NCBI GenBank assembly: GCA_947477565.1
Contig: CANJUR010000002.1
Coordinates: 1-64,000 of the forward strand
Reading direction: 5' to 3'
Source: Deltaproteobacteria bacterium
GTDB lineage: Bacteria > Myxococcota_A > Polyangia > Polyangiales > Ga0077539
Length of the DNA stretch: 64,000 nt
The first letter of the stretch is position 1. Each line of letters starts with the position of its first letter. The position numbers and the translations under genes are program-made. Positions 19,257 through 27,084 of this stretch are shown here, in pieces. The notes beneath the pieces are model-generated. The model ran no database searches. It worked only from the letters and a program-made list of their open reading frames with translations, and was not told the DNA's origin.

Positions 19257-21733
19257 GCGGCGCGGTGATCTCCATCGGACACCCGATGTTTCTCTGGGCG
19301 CTGCTCGTGTGCCCGCTGCTGGTGCTCGCCACGTGGCGCAACCGCCTCGATGCGACGCGCCGCCAGATGGTGCTCGCGACCGCCGCGCGGGTCGTCACGG
19401 CCACGCTCGTCGTGCTCGCGATCGCCGACGCGCGCGTTCGATGGACCACCCAAAAGCTCGCAGTGGCCTTCCTCCTCGACCAGTCCGCGAGCGTGTCTCC
19501 TCGCGAAACCACCGCGACGCGAGCGGCTGTTCCGCACCGTCGCATCGAGCGCGACGACATCCGCTGGCTCGACCTCAACACCGGCCCCGGCGCGGCGGTG
19601 GGCGTCGCGGAGACCGACCTCGCGGCGTCCATCGACACGGCCGTCGGCCTGCTTTCGCCCGAACGCGTGCGACGCATCGTGCTTGCGACGGACGGGCGCG
19701 AGACCCGCGGCGATGCCCTCGGCGCGGCGGACCGGGCGCGACGGGCAGGCGTGCAGGTGTTCGTGCTCCCGCAAGGCAATCGTCCCGCGGTGGACCTCGT
19801 CGCCGTGAGCGGACTCGAGACCCCACGACTGGTGCGCGCAGGTCGCGAAATGAGCGTCGGCGTGCGCCTCTTCGCGGCGGGCGATCAGGCCGTGCGGCTG
19901 CAGGTGCTGCTCGACGGCGAGCGCGTACTGAGCCGAGATGTAGAAGCACCCGCGGGGTCGAGCCTGCATGACGTGCCGGTGGCCTTCCCCGACGAAGGGG
20001 TGCACGAACTTCGGGTCATCGCGACCGCGGCGGGCGACCGGCGCTCGGAGAACAACGCCTGGCGCACGCTCATCCGAGTGGTTTCACCGCCGAAGGTGCT
20101 GCTCGTGCACGAACTCGAGGGGCGCTCGCCCGCGCTGGCGGCGGTGTACCGCGAGGCCCACCTGCACGTCGCCGAGGTGCACCCGGATGGCGTTCCGAGC
20201 GACGCCGCGGGGCTCGATCGGTACCAGTACGTGGTGCTCGACGAGATCGTGCTGACGTCGCTCACGGAGCCGCAGCAGCGGGCGCTTCGGGTGTGGGTCG
20301 AGGAGCGCGGCGGCGGGCTCCTCACCGCCACCGGGATGCACGGCGTCGGACGCGAGCCCGAGGTGCTTCGGGAGATCGAGCCCATCCAGCCGCCGCGCGC
20401 CGTCCCGGAGCCGCGCCCCATCGAACTCATCCTGATCATCGACCGCTCGGGCAGCATGATGGGGCCCAACATCGTCAACGCGCGCAGCGCGGGCCTCGCC
20501 GCGGTACGAGCGCTGCGGCCGGACTCTCGCGTCGGCGTCGTGGCCTTCTCCGGCGAGGCCGATCTGGTCGTGCCGCCGGTGCCGATGAGCCGCGCTGAGG
20601 AAGTCACCCGCGCCATCGCGGGCATCCGCGCGGGCGGCGGAACCAACCTCGCCGCCGCCCTCAACGCCGCCACGAACATCGTGACCGACGACGACCGCTA
20701 CTTGCATCACGTGATCTTGATGTCGGACGGCGAAAGCCTGTCCGGGCCCGCCATCGCCGCGGCCAACGCCCTCCGCTACACGGGCGCGACGATCACCGCG
20801 ATCACCCTCGGCCCGCGGGTCACCCTCATGCGGGACATCTCGCGCATCGGCCACGGCCGGTACCACGTCACCAGTTCATCGACCTCGCTGCCGTCGCTCT
20901 TCGTCCACGAGGCGCAGTTTCGCAATCCGCCGCCTGCCCGCGAGGCCCCGTTTCGGCCGCTCATCAGCGCCCGCATGGGCTTCCTCGAGGGTGTCGATCC
21001 CGCGGGCGATCCGCCCATCCAGGGCTTCACGGTGTCGCAGATTCGACCTGGCGCGCTGACCCTCCTGCAGGGGCCGGACGCCGCGCCGGTGCTCGCGCAT
21101 TGGTTTGTGGGCCTCGGCCAGGTGGCCTCGCTCACCACCGCGACCTCCAGCCGTTGGGCCGACGCGTGGCGCACCGGCGCGGGCTTCCGCCGACTGTTCG
21201 GGCAGATGGCCTGGGAGATGCTGCGGGTACAGAGCGACGACAACCTCGAACTGCACGTCGAGACGCCGACGGGCCGCGCCGACGTGCGCCGCGTCTCCAT
21301 CGTTGCGCCCACCACCGCGAGCGACGTGGCGCCCATCGTGACGCTCTCGCGCGGTCGCCTCGAGGGCGTGCGCCTCGCCGTGCGCCCCACGGCGCCGGGC
21401 GTCTGGACCGCCACCGTCGCGCTCGGCGAGGGCTTCGTGGTGGACGCGCGGATGCCCGCGTCGCGCGAGCCCACGGTGGCCGGCGGCGCAGAGTTGCCGT
21501 ACCCGACGGAGCTACGCGGCTTTGGCAGCGACGCCCCGGCGCTCGAGGCGATCGCGCGGGCGGGCGGTGGGCGTGTGGTGCGCCGGCTCGAGGAGGTCTT
21601 CGCCGACGTGCGGGGCGAGCGCGTGATGCGCGAGGCGAGGCTGCCGCTGTTGCTGGGCGCGCTCGTGGCGTACCTCCTCGGGGTGCTCGCGCTGCGGTTG
21701 CCGCGCGTGAATGCCGCCCGCAAACGAACGTAG
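19253..21733 (+). CDS. Large von Willebrand A domain membrane protein
   Basis: An 826-residue protein. Two N-terminal hydrophobic helices (MFLWALLVCPLLVLATW and a second by residue 55) resemble BatA/BatB-type anchors. A first region has a partial vWA-like fold (LLDQSASVS). A complete vWA domain follows with canonical MIDAS residues: DRSGS at about 397-401, GGTNL, and MSDGES. The region between resembles the glutamine-amidotransferase-like domains seen in such proteins. A C-terminal helix (LPLLLGALVAYLLGVLAL) closes it. GTG at 19253 overlaps the preceding stop (GTGA); another in-frame GTG lies at 19223 but would overlap further. Probably a MoxR client, with the vWA domain outside the cytoplasm between its anchors. 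Confidence 0.85.
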   Translation: MSGAVISIGHPMFLWALLVCPLLVLATWRNRLDATRRQMVLATAARVVTATLVVLAIADARVRWTTQKLAVAFLLDQSASVSPRETTATRAAVPHRRIERDDIRWLDLNTGPGAAVGVAETDLAASIDTAVGLLSPERVRRIVLATDGRETRGDALGAADRARRAGVQVFVLPQGNRPAVDLVAVSGLETPRLVRAGREMSVGVRLFAAGDQAVRLQVLLDGERVLSRDVEAPAGSSLHDVPVAFPDEGVHELRVIATAAGDRRSENNAWRTLIRVVSPPKVLLVHELEGRSPALAAVYREAHLHVAEVHPDGVPSDAAGLDRYQYVVLDEIVLTSLTEPQQRALRVWVEERGGGLLTATGMHGVGREPEVLREIEPIQPPRAVPEPRPIELILIIDRSGSMMGPNIVNARSAGLAAVRALRPDSRVGVVAFSGEADLVVPPVPMSRAEEVTRAIAGIRAGGGTNLAAALNAATNIVTDDDRYLHHVILMSDGESLSGPAIAAANALRYTGATITAITLGPRVTLMRDISRIGHGRYHVTSSSTSLPSLFVHEAQFRNPPPAREAPFRPLISARMGFLEGVDPAGDPPIQGFTVSQIRPGALTLLQGPDAAPVLAHWFVGLGQVASLTTATSSRWADAWRTGAGFRRLFGQMAWEMLRVQSDDNLELHVETPTGRADVRRVSIVAPTTASDVAPIVTLSRGRLEGVRLAVRPTAPGVWTATVALGEGFVVDARMPASREPTVAGGAELPYPTELRGFGSDAPALEAIARAGGGRVVRRLEEVFADVRGERVMREARLPLLLGALVAYLLGVLALRLPRVNAARKRT

Positions 21734-21743
21734 GAAGACCCGC

Positions 21744-22496
21744 ATGAAGCACTCGATGTTGGTTTCGTTTGCGCTGGCGGCCCTGGCCGTGAGCCTCGCG
21801 CCGCGCCCGGCGGCGGCGGTCGATCTCATCGCCGACCTCGGCGGCCCGGCGGGCTTTGGCACCGGCTTCCTCGCGGAGAACGACGACAGCTCGTCGAGCG
21901 AGATCAGCATCGCGCGCGGCTTCCCCGGGGGCCTGCGCTACTTCGCGGGCACCTACACGTCGATCTTCGTCAACAACAACGGCAACATCACGTTTCGCGG
22001 GGCGGTCGGGCAGTTTACGCCGACGCCGTTTCCCATCGCCGACCAGCCGATGATCGCGCCGTTCTGGGCCGACGTGGACACCCGCGGCGGCGGACGCCCC
22101 GGGCGCAACGGCGTGTGGTGGGACGTGCGGCCCGGCCAGGTGGTGATCACCTGGCAAAACGTCGGGTACTTCGGCTCGCACGTCGATCGGCTCAACAGCT
22201 TCCAGATCGTTCTGCGCGGCGGAACGGAGATGGATGAAGGGCAGTTCGAGGTGGAGTTTCGCTACGCGCGCTGCGAGTGGACCACCGGCGACGCGAGCGG
22301 CGGCAGCGACGGCCGCGGCGGCACCCCCGCGCAGGCGGGCTTCGACGCGGGCAACCACCGTGACAGCCGGGTGCTCCCGGGGTCACGGACGGCGGCGGTG
22401 CTCCGGCTCTGCCGCACGTCCAACGTGAGCGAGCCCGGCGTGTGGCGGTTTCTCATCACCAACGGCCGCCCGATGCGCTCGCCGATCGCGCATTAG
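21744..22496 (+). CDS. Secreted nidogen-like (NIDO) domain protein
   Basis: A 250-residue protein with a signal peptide (MKHSMLVSFALAALAV to about residue 24, PRPAAA). The mature part matches the NIDO extracellular domain: SIFVNNNGNITFRG, then PFPIADQPMIAPFWADVDTR and later NSFQIVL and a GQFEVEFRY strand. NIDO domains occur in animal basement-membrane proteins and in many bacterial surface proteins; a binding role is presumed. ATG at 21744 follows an AGGAAGA ribosome-binding site 10 bp after the vWA stop, so it is probably the last gene of the MoxR-BatA operon. There is no MYXO-CTERM tail, so it is either released or held by another partner. Confidence 0.82.
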   Translation: MKHSMLVSFALAALAVSLAPRPAAAVDLIADLGGPAGFGTGFLAENDDSSSSEISIARGFPGGLRYFAGTYTSIFVNNNGNITFRGAVGQFTPTPFPIADQPMIAPFWADVDTRGGGRPGRNGVWWDVRPGQVVITWQNVGYFGSHVDRLNSFQIVLRGGTEMDEGQFEVEFRYARCEWTTGDASGGSDGRGGTPAQAGFDAGNHRDSRVLPGSRTAAVLRLCRTSNVSEPGVWRFLITNGRPMRSPIAH

Positions 22497-22794
22497 CGCC
22501 TGGAAGCCGGTCATTTTCGTGCAGACGTCGGACGGATGCTCCCGTCCCACGACCGCCAGTTGTCCCACTGATGCGGTCGTGCACGTGGGCAGGTGCGAGG
22601 TGGGCATATCGCTGGGTGGTGGTGACGGACGCGTGCCCGAGGATCGCCCTTGCCGTGAGCAGTTTGAGCGGCCTGGAGGTCCACGTGCCCATCACCCTTT
22701 GCGACGCGGTCGTGTGCCATAGGTCGTGGAAGCACACCCGCCGGGTGATCCCGAACGCGACGTCGAGGGCTCGATCTGGGATTCGGAGTACGTC
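22456..22794 (-). pseudogene. Remnant of a tyrosine recombinase (phage-type integrase) C-terminus
   Basis: On the minus strand the frame ending at 22456 reads ITRRVCFHDLWHTTASQ, then ARAILGHASVTTTQRYAHLAP. This is the C-terminal catalytic core of tyrosine recombinases: the HDLRHT box, the LGHxS box with its His, and the RYAHL region with the Tyr nucleophile. Only about 80 residues survive, a stop lies just upstream (near 22795), and the Arg of HDLRH is Trp here (codon TGG), so it cannot be active. Between the two boxes a neighbouring frame reads VDLQAAQ, which fits the missing linker and hints at frameshifts. Its 3' end overlaps the end of the nidogen gene. It marks an old integration event. 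Confidence 0.75.
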
Positions 22795-22843
22795 TCAGCG
22801 TCTTCGGTGCCCGTCGGGCACCCTCGGCACAAGGGGCGACGTC

Positions 22844-23033
22844 GAGTACTCCCCCGCGTTTCGCAGGGACCTGATCGGGCACCTGTGATTTTCCCTGCGG
22901 GCGCGCCCCCGCTGGAGCACCGATGGTCTGGGCGCCTTGAATTCGAGATCATCCTGGTCCGCGGGCTGAAGCCCGCGGCACCGTCGCCAAAGCCCGTCTT
23001 CGACGGGCTGCACGCCGCAAGGTCATCCTGGCG
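22844..23033 (+). repeat. Left arm of a long imperfect inverted repeat
   Basis: About 190 bp that reappear in reverse complement at 23467-23700. Shared blocks include GTTTCGCAGGG, GGGCACCTGTGATTT, CCCTGCGGGCGC, CTGGAGCACCGATGG, CTTGAATTCGAG, CATCCTGGTCCGCGGGC and CCCGTCTTCGACGGGC. The two arms enclose the degenerate transposase at 23067-23470. The arm contains two REP-like hairpins. It probably represents the end of a REP/IS200-type element or two flanking REP clusters in opposite orientation. Confidence 0.75.
22959..23009. repeat. Pair of REP-like hairpins
   Basis: Two perfect short palindromes lie 12 bp apart. The first has an 8-bp stem CCGCGGGC / GCCCGCGG around a TGAA loop (22959-22978). 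The second has an 8-bp stem AGCCCGTC / GACGGGCT around a TTC loop (22991-23009). Such G+C hairpins next to an IS200-like tyrosine transposase gene fit REP/BIME sequences mobilised by RAYT enzymes. The right arm keeps the second hairpin (near 23487-23503) and a shortened form of the first. Confidence 0.6.
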
Positions 23034-23066
23034 AAGGAACCACCCGTACCGGTCCGTGGAGGAACG

Positions 23067-23470
23067 ATGAGCATTCGGTCACGGACCCGCCTCGTGGCGC
23101 ATGCCGTGTGGGCGACAAAAGACCGGGGCGGCCGCGACCCTTGGTTGCAGGCAACGCTCGGCCGGGTCGCGCTCTCGCACGGCGGTGAGGTGCTCGCCGC
23201 CGGAGCGTCGGACGACCCTGTCCACGTCGTGCTCCGAGGGGAGGAAACCCGTGCGCTGAGTACCGTCATCAGGCGCATCAAGGGCGCCGTGAGCCATGCG
23301 TGGAACGAGGACACGCTCCTGGTCTGGCAGGATTGAGCTTCTGGGCCGGGAGCTGCGCGCGTGATGTTCCTCCGTCCCTCCTCGACTACGTTCTTCGCCA
23401 GAGGGACCGCCATGCGACGGGGGCGCTCGACGCCGCGTGGGAGTTGCCGCCGTGGAAGGCATCGTCGTGA
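23067..23470 (+). pseudogene. Frameshifted IS200/REP-associated tyrosine transposase (RAYT-like)
   Basis: The ATG at 23067 follows a good GGAGGA ribosome-binding site. The first 89 codons read like an IS200/RAYT Y1 transposase: HAVWATKDR near the start, DDPVHVVL where the HUH motif should be, STVIRRIKGAVSHAWNE and LLVWQD, then TGA at 23334. In the next frame from about 23333 the homology continues: SLLDYVLRQRDRHATGAL, which supplies the catalytic-helix YxxxQ (Tyr codon 23387-23389) and the HH-like region, ending with TGA at 23470. One frameshift therefore broke the gene. The HUH motif is also altered (first His is Pro), so it was already failing or had diverged. Function of intact relatives: single-strand transposition of IS200 or REP sequences. 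Confidence 0.7.
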
Positions 23471-23700
23471 CCTCGATCGGCGTGCAGCCCGTCGAAGACG
23501 GGCCTGGGCGACGGTGCCGCGCCCGCGGACCAGGATGGCCTCGAATTCAAGAGGGTTCCGGGAGACTGACGCACATCACGCGGGCCTTCGCTTGCCAGCG
23601 GTGCGGAGCAACGCCCAGACCATCGGTGCTCCAGCGCGTTGCGCCCGCAGGGGAAATCACAGGTGCCCCAACAGGGCCCTGCGAAACGTGGGTACTCCGC
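23467..23700 (-). repeat. Right arm of the long imperfect inverted repeat
   Basis: Reverse complement of the block at 22844-23033, with roughly 65 extra bases inserted near 23550-23610. It starts inside the end of the broken transposase frame and contains the hairpin near 23487-23503. Conserved blocks in plus-strand order include GCCCGTCGAAGACGGGC, CCAGGATGG, CTCGAATTCAAG, CCATCGGTGCTCCAG, GCGCCCGCAGGG and CCCTGCGAAACG. The rest of the gap to the lipoprotein gene at 23830 shows nothing else recognisable. Confidence 0.72.
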
Positions 23701-23829
23701 ATCCCAGACCCGATATTCCCGGTGACGTCCGCCCGCTCGCCAGCATACCTTGAGGCGCGCACGCGGCCCGCGGGGTGATCAGACTCGGCGAGCAGCTTCC
23801 CGCATCACCGATCGAAACGGAGAGCGAGC

Positions 23830-25305
23830 ATGGGGAACGTATCGATGGAGGGTCGCCGCGGCAACGTCGCGCGCCTGGTGGTGTGGCTGGTGGCGCTGGC
23901 GGTGGCAGGGTGCTCGAGCAACACACCGACCCCCAGCTGCACCCCCGGCGCGCAGCTCGCGTGTGCGTGCCCGGGCGGCGCGTCGAGCGTCCAGGTGTGT
24001 GGTGCGAACGGCATCCTGGGGTTCTGCGCGTGCCCCGACGGCGGAGCCGTTGACGTGGTGGCCATGGACGCCCTCGCCCTCGACGTGGTGACTCTCGACG
24101 CGCCCGAGGTCACCGACGCGGGCCTCGCCGACGGGCCGCTCTCTCTCCCCGACGGGTGCGCGTCCACCACCGCCGGGAACTGTTGCGGCGTCGCGTGCCC
24201 CGCGGTCGCGAACGGGAGCCCCGCGTGTCTCGGCGGCGCGTGCGGCGTCGGCAGTTGCGCGCCCGGGTTCGGCGACTGCAACCGGCTCGCGGTGGACGGC
24301 TGCGAGGTCGAACTCGCGACCACCACGGCACACTGCGGCGCGTGCGGGGCGGCCTGCAGCTCCGACCGGACGTGCGTCGGTTCATCGTGCGTGGCCTGTC
24401 CGGGACTCCGCACCACGTGCGCGGGAGCCTGCATCGACCCGCAGACGAACCCCGCCCACTGCGGCGGGTGCAACGCTCCATGCGCCACGCGACCGAACGC
24501 AGTCGCGACCTGCGTCGCGGGCGGCTGCGGCTCTACCTGCACCGCGGGGTTCGCGGACTGCGACGGCATCGCGGCCAACGGCTGCGAGAGCACCGCCAGC
24601 GACGCGACGAACTGCGGCACGTGCGGAAACGTCTGCCCCGCCGGCGAGCAGTGCATCGACCGGCGGTGTGGTTGTACGGCCGGCCGCGCCGACTGCGATG
24701 GCAGCCTGGCCAACGGCTGCGAAGTGAACACCACGATGGGTGACATCACCCACTGCGGCGCGTGCGGCATACGCTGCCCGACGCCCCCGACCGGCGCTAC
24801 CGCGGTCTGCAGTGGCGGCATGTGCCGCATCGGCACCGTGGTCTGCACCGCAGGCCGCGCCAACTGCGACGGGAGCGACGCCAACGGATGCGAGGTCGTG
24901 ACGCTGTCTGACGTCAACAACTGCGGCGCTGGGGGCGCTGGGATGGGTTGCGGCAACCGTTGCCCGAGCACCGGCGGCACGCCAGCGTGCCTCGGAGGAG
25001 TCTGCACCCTCGCCTGCAACGCGGGGCTCGGAAACTGCGACATCAATGCCAGCAACGGGTGCGAAACGAACACGAACTCCTCTGTCGCGCACTGTGGCGC
25101 GTGCGGCCACGGGTGCCCATCCCGCCCCAATGCGGTCGCTGGGTGCGCCGCGGGCGCGTGCCGGATCATCTGCAACGCCGGGCGAGGAAACTGCGACGGA
25201 AACGACACCAACGGCTGCGAGATCGACCTGAACAGCGACATCAACAACTGCACCGCGTGTGGAATGGCCTGCCGCTTCTGCAGCGCGGGGGTCTGCGTCC
25301 CGTAG
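23830..25305 (+). CDS. Cys-rich repeat lipoprotein
   Basis: A 491-residue lipoprotein (lipobox LAVAGC, Cys at about residue 28). After an Asp/Ala linker (residues about 75-110) it consists of about six repeats with the pattern CDG...NGCE followed by NCGxCGxxC, for example ANGCEVNTTMGDITHCGACG. Such Cys-rich tandem repeats, probably disulfide-bonded mini-domains, are common in surface lipoproteins of myxobacteria; the function is unknown. ATG at 23830 is the likely start; ATG at 23845 is an alternative. The gene lies between the transposase island and the toxin-antitoxin pair and its composition matches the chromosome, so it is not obviously acquired. Confidence 0.8.
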   Translation: MGNVSMEGRRGNVARLVVWLVALAVAGCSSNTPTPSCTPGAQLACACPGGASSVQVCGANGILGFCACPDGGAVDVVAMDALALDVVTLDAPEVTDAGLADGPLSLPDGCASTTAGNCCGVACPAVANGSPACLGGACGVGSCAPGFGDCNRLAVDGCEVELATTTAHCGACGAACSSDRTCVGSSCVACPGLRTTCAGACIDPQTNPAHCGGCNAPCATRPNAVATCVAGGCGSTCTAGFADCDGIAANGCESTASDATNCGTCGNVCPAGEQCIDRRCGCTAGRADCDGSLANGCEVNTTMGDITHCGACGIRCPTPPTGATAVCSGGMCRIGTVVCTAGRANCDGSDANGCEVVTLSDVNNCGAGGAGMGCGNRCPSTGGTPACLGGVCTLACNAGLGNCDINASNGCETNTNSSVAHCGACGHGCPSRPNAVAGCAAGACRIICNAGRGNCDGNDTNGCEIDLNSDINNCTACGMACRFCSAGVCVP

Positions 25306-25462
25306 AGGACTGCTATCCCCCACCCGCTGAGCGTCGTGTGAATCCCTCGCTCGAACCCCATGACGTCCGCGCACGACCACGCGCCCGGCGGTGTGGCACC
25401 CGTCGGCGCGAGCACCACCGAACCGGAAGGTGGCGCGAGCGTTCCCACGGTGGGCACCGACC

Positions 25463-25762
25463 TCAGCGGGCGATCGGCTCGCGAGCGTGGTGGTAGACCC
25501 GGAGCACCTCGAGAACCCCAGGCGCGCGGCGGTAGTAGATCGCGACCGGGTGCACAAACGACCGGCGGCACGCCACGCCCGACCGCAAGACCGCGGGCGG
25601 CCCGTCGAGCCGCGGCGCCGGGAGAGCGAGCTGCTCCGTCATCGCAACCACCGCCGCGCGCACCTGTTCGGCCGCGTCGGGGTTCTGTGCTGCGATGTAC
25701 TCCGTGAGCTCCGCAAGCTCCGCGAGCGCCAGCGGAGAGAACATCACCCGATCGGAGGTCAC
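25463..25762 (-). CDS. ParE/RelE-family toxin
   Basis: A 99-residue protein with the ParE-type pattern: FSPLALAELAELTEYIA near the start, NPDAAEQV, LALPAPRLDGPP in the middle, a conserved Arg in GVACRRSFVHPVAIYYR, and EVLRVYHHAREP at the end, where ParE proteins carry the RVxHxxRD strand. ParE toxins poison DNA gyrase and RelE relatives cleave mRNA on ribosomes; the sequence fits ParE better. It starts with GTG at 25762, overlapping the stop of the antitoxin by 4 bp (GTGA), the usual antitoxin-first order with translational coupling. All expected core residues appear intact, so it may be functional. Confidence 0.85.
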   Translation of the reverse strand: MTSDRVMFSPLALAELAELTEYIAAQNPDAAEQVRAAVVAMTEQLALPAPRLDGPPAVLRSGVACRRSFVHPVAIYYRRAPGVLEVLRVYHHAREPIAR

Positions 25763-26016
25763 CGCGCCCGCGACTCCGCGATGATCTTCCGCAACTGCGC
25801 GTCCACTTCAGCGAGCGGGATGCCCTGCCCAGCGTCCATCTGGCGCATCGCAGCCTCAATCTCCGCTTCGCCCTCCGGTGTGAGCTCCACGTCGTCCTCG
25901 GCCGCCGGCACCACCTCGAGGCGATAGCGCCCAGGCGGGAGCCCTGCGAGCACGTCGCGGATGTCTGCCGGGACGTCCGTCCCATTCCATTCGATCACCT
26001 TCGCCGCGTCGCCCAT
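25759..26016 (-). CDS. Antitoxin of the ParE-type pair
   Basis: An 85-residue acidic protein starting MGDAAKVIEWNGTDVPADIR. A short N-terminal beta-rich part is followed by an acidic helix (LTPEGEAEIEAAMRQMD), and the C-terminus (EVDAQLRKIIAESRAR) would wrap the toxin. It does not obviously carry a ribbon-helix-helix domain, so the DNA-binding family is uncertain. The antitoxin role rests mainly on position: directly upstream of, and overlapping, the ParE-like toxin gene. ATG at 26016 is chosen; a longer frame to 26040 exists. The promoter would lie in 26017-26190, next to the repeat cluster. Confidence 0.7.
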   Translation of the reverse strand: MGDAAKVIEWNGTDVPADIRDVLAGLPPGRYRLEVVPAAEDDVELTPEGEAEIEAAMRQMDAGQGIPLAEVDAQLRKIIAESRAR

Positions 26017-26190
26017 GCCCCGAAGGGTGCCGCGGAGCACCCGCCCGGTGCAAGCACGCGCCCGGCGAGGTCTTCGGGCGCTGCACCGACATCGCCGGAG
26101 CCCTCGTCAGCCTGCAACGCCGCGACCGGATCCGTTGCCGAACCTCCCGCCATCTCTGATCTTGAGAAAGTTCTCGCAGCTAGTACTAAA

Positions 26191-26516
26191 GCCGCACTTC
26201 GTTGGGCCCGTTGATCCGTGGTTCGAGCGGCGCGGCTGGGGTTGGTCGCGTCCCGCGCCTGCACCCGCAGGCTAACGAAAGCAGGCGCCCCTGGCGGGGC
26301 TTTCGGAAGGAAGTCGATTGGCCCACGGAGCTGAATCCCTCGATGCTTTGGCGCCATCCTCAAGCTCCCCACGAACGAGATCGAGTCGCTTCTCGCTTCC
26401 CAAAGCCCGCGGAGCGGGCGCCTGCTTTCGTTAGCCTGCGGGTGCAGGCGCGGGACGCGACCAACCCCAGCCGCGTCGCGTGCACCCGTTGCCGAACGGG
26501 CTCCCCGAAGTGCGGC
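26191..26516. repeat. MITE-like palindromic repeat, copy 1
   Basis: A 326-bp non-coding element whose two ends are inverted repeats of about 120 bp: the left arm (26191 to about 26310) begins GCCGCACTTCG and contains CGGCTGGGGTTGGTCGCG and CAGGCTAACGAAAGCAGG; the right arm (about 26396-26516) carries the reverse complements CCTGCTTTCGTTAGCCTG and CGCGACCAACCCCAGCCG and ends CGAAGTGCGGC. About 85 bp lie between. No transposase frame is evident inside. A second copy in the same orientation lies at 27085-27387. The structure fits a miniature inverted-repeat element moved in trans; the partner is unknown. Confidence 0.72.
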
Positions 26517-26532
26517 TGTCGTATTCGGTGAG

Positions 26533-26842
26533 GTCCGAGGACCTTCCAACATGAGGCCGTTCTCGTTCTGGGACGTCCGAGGACCTTCCAACATGAGGCC
26601 GTTCTTGTCCTGGGACGTCCGAGGACCTTCCAACATGAGGCCGTTCTTGTCCTGGGACGTCCGAGGACCTTCCAACATGAGGCCGTTCTCGTTCTGGGAT
26701 GTCCGAGGACCTTCCAACATGAGGCCGTTCTCGTCCTGGGACGTCCGAGGACCTTCCAACTTGAGAAAGTTCTCGTTTTGGGAGACCGAATGACCTTCCA
26801 TCTTGAGAAAGTTCTCGTTTTGGGAGACCGAATGGCCTTCCG
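26533..26842. repeat. 42-bp tandem repeat array (seven units plus a partial)
   Basis: Units begin at 26533, 26575, 26617, 26659, 26701, 26743 and 26785, exactly 42 bp apart, with a partial eighth from 26827. The first five are nearly identical (GTCCGAGGACCTTCCAACAT, then GAGGCCGTTC and a variable TCGTTC/TTGTCC/TCGTCC). The last two have diverged to contain TTGAGAAAGTTCTCG, which includes the short palindrome GAGAAAGTTCTC. A lone copy of that variant sits at about 26158-26176, on the other side of repeat copy 1. Because 42 is a multiple of 3, several frames stay open on both strands, but none has codon structure I trust as a gene. There are no unique spacers, so it is not CRISPR. Confidence 0.9.
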
Positions 26843-27084
26843 GCTGGTGTTCAGCGAACCGGAGCGGAATGGAGTTCGGAGCAGTCGGTGGCGTCGCCCT
26901 GGGGGAAGCGCCGGCTCCGCGTTCGCGGACAGGCCCTGGGCCATGCTCACGCCAAACTCGGAACGCTGGGAATGAGCGTCTCGCCTGCGCGGGAATCCCC
27001 GAAGGAGCGTCGGTCGCTGGAGAGACCGCGAGAGGGGTGTAGGTGGTCGCTCGGGGTCTGCCTGTCGGCCGCCTACTTGCTACT

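Noticed and set aside
26533-26842. CRISPR array.
   Set aside because: Units are contiguous with no unique spacers, the period is fixed at 42 bp, and no cas gene lies in the window.
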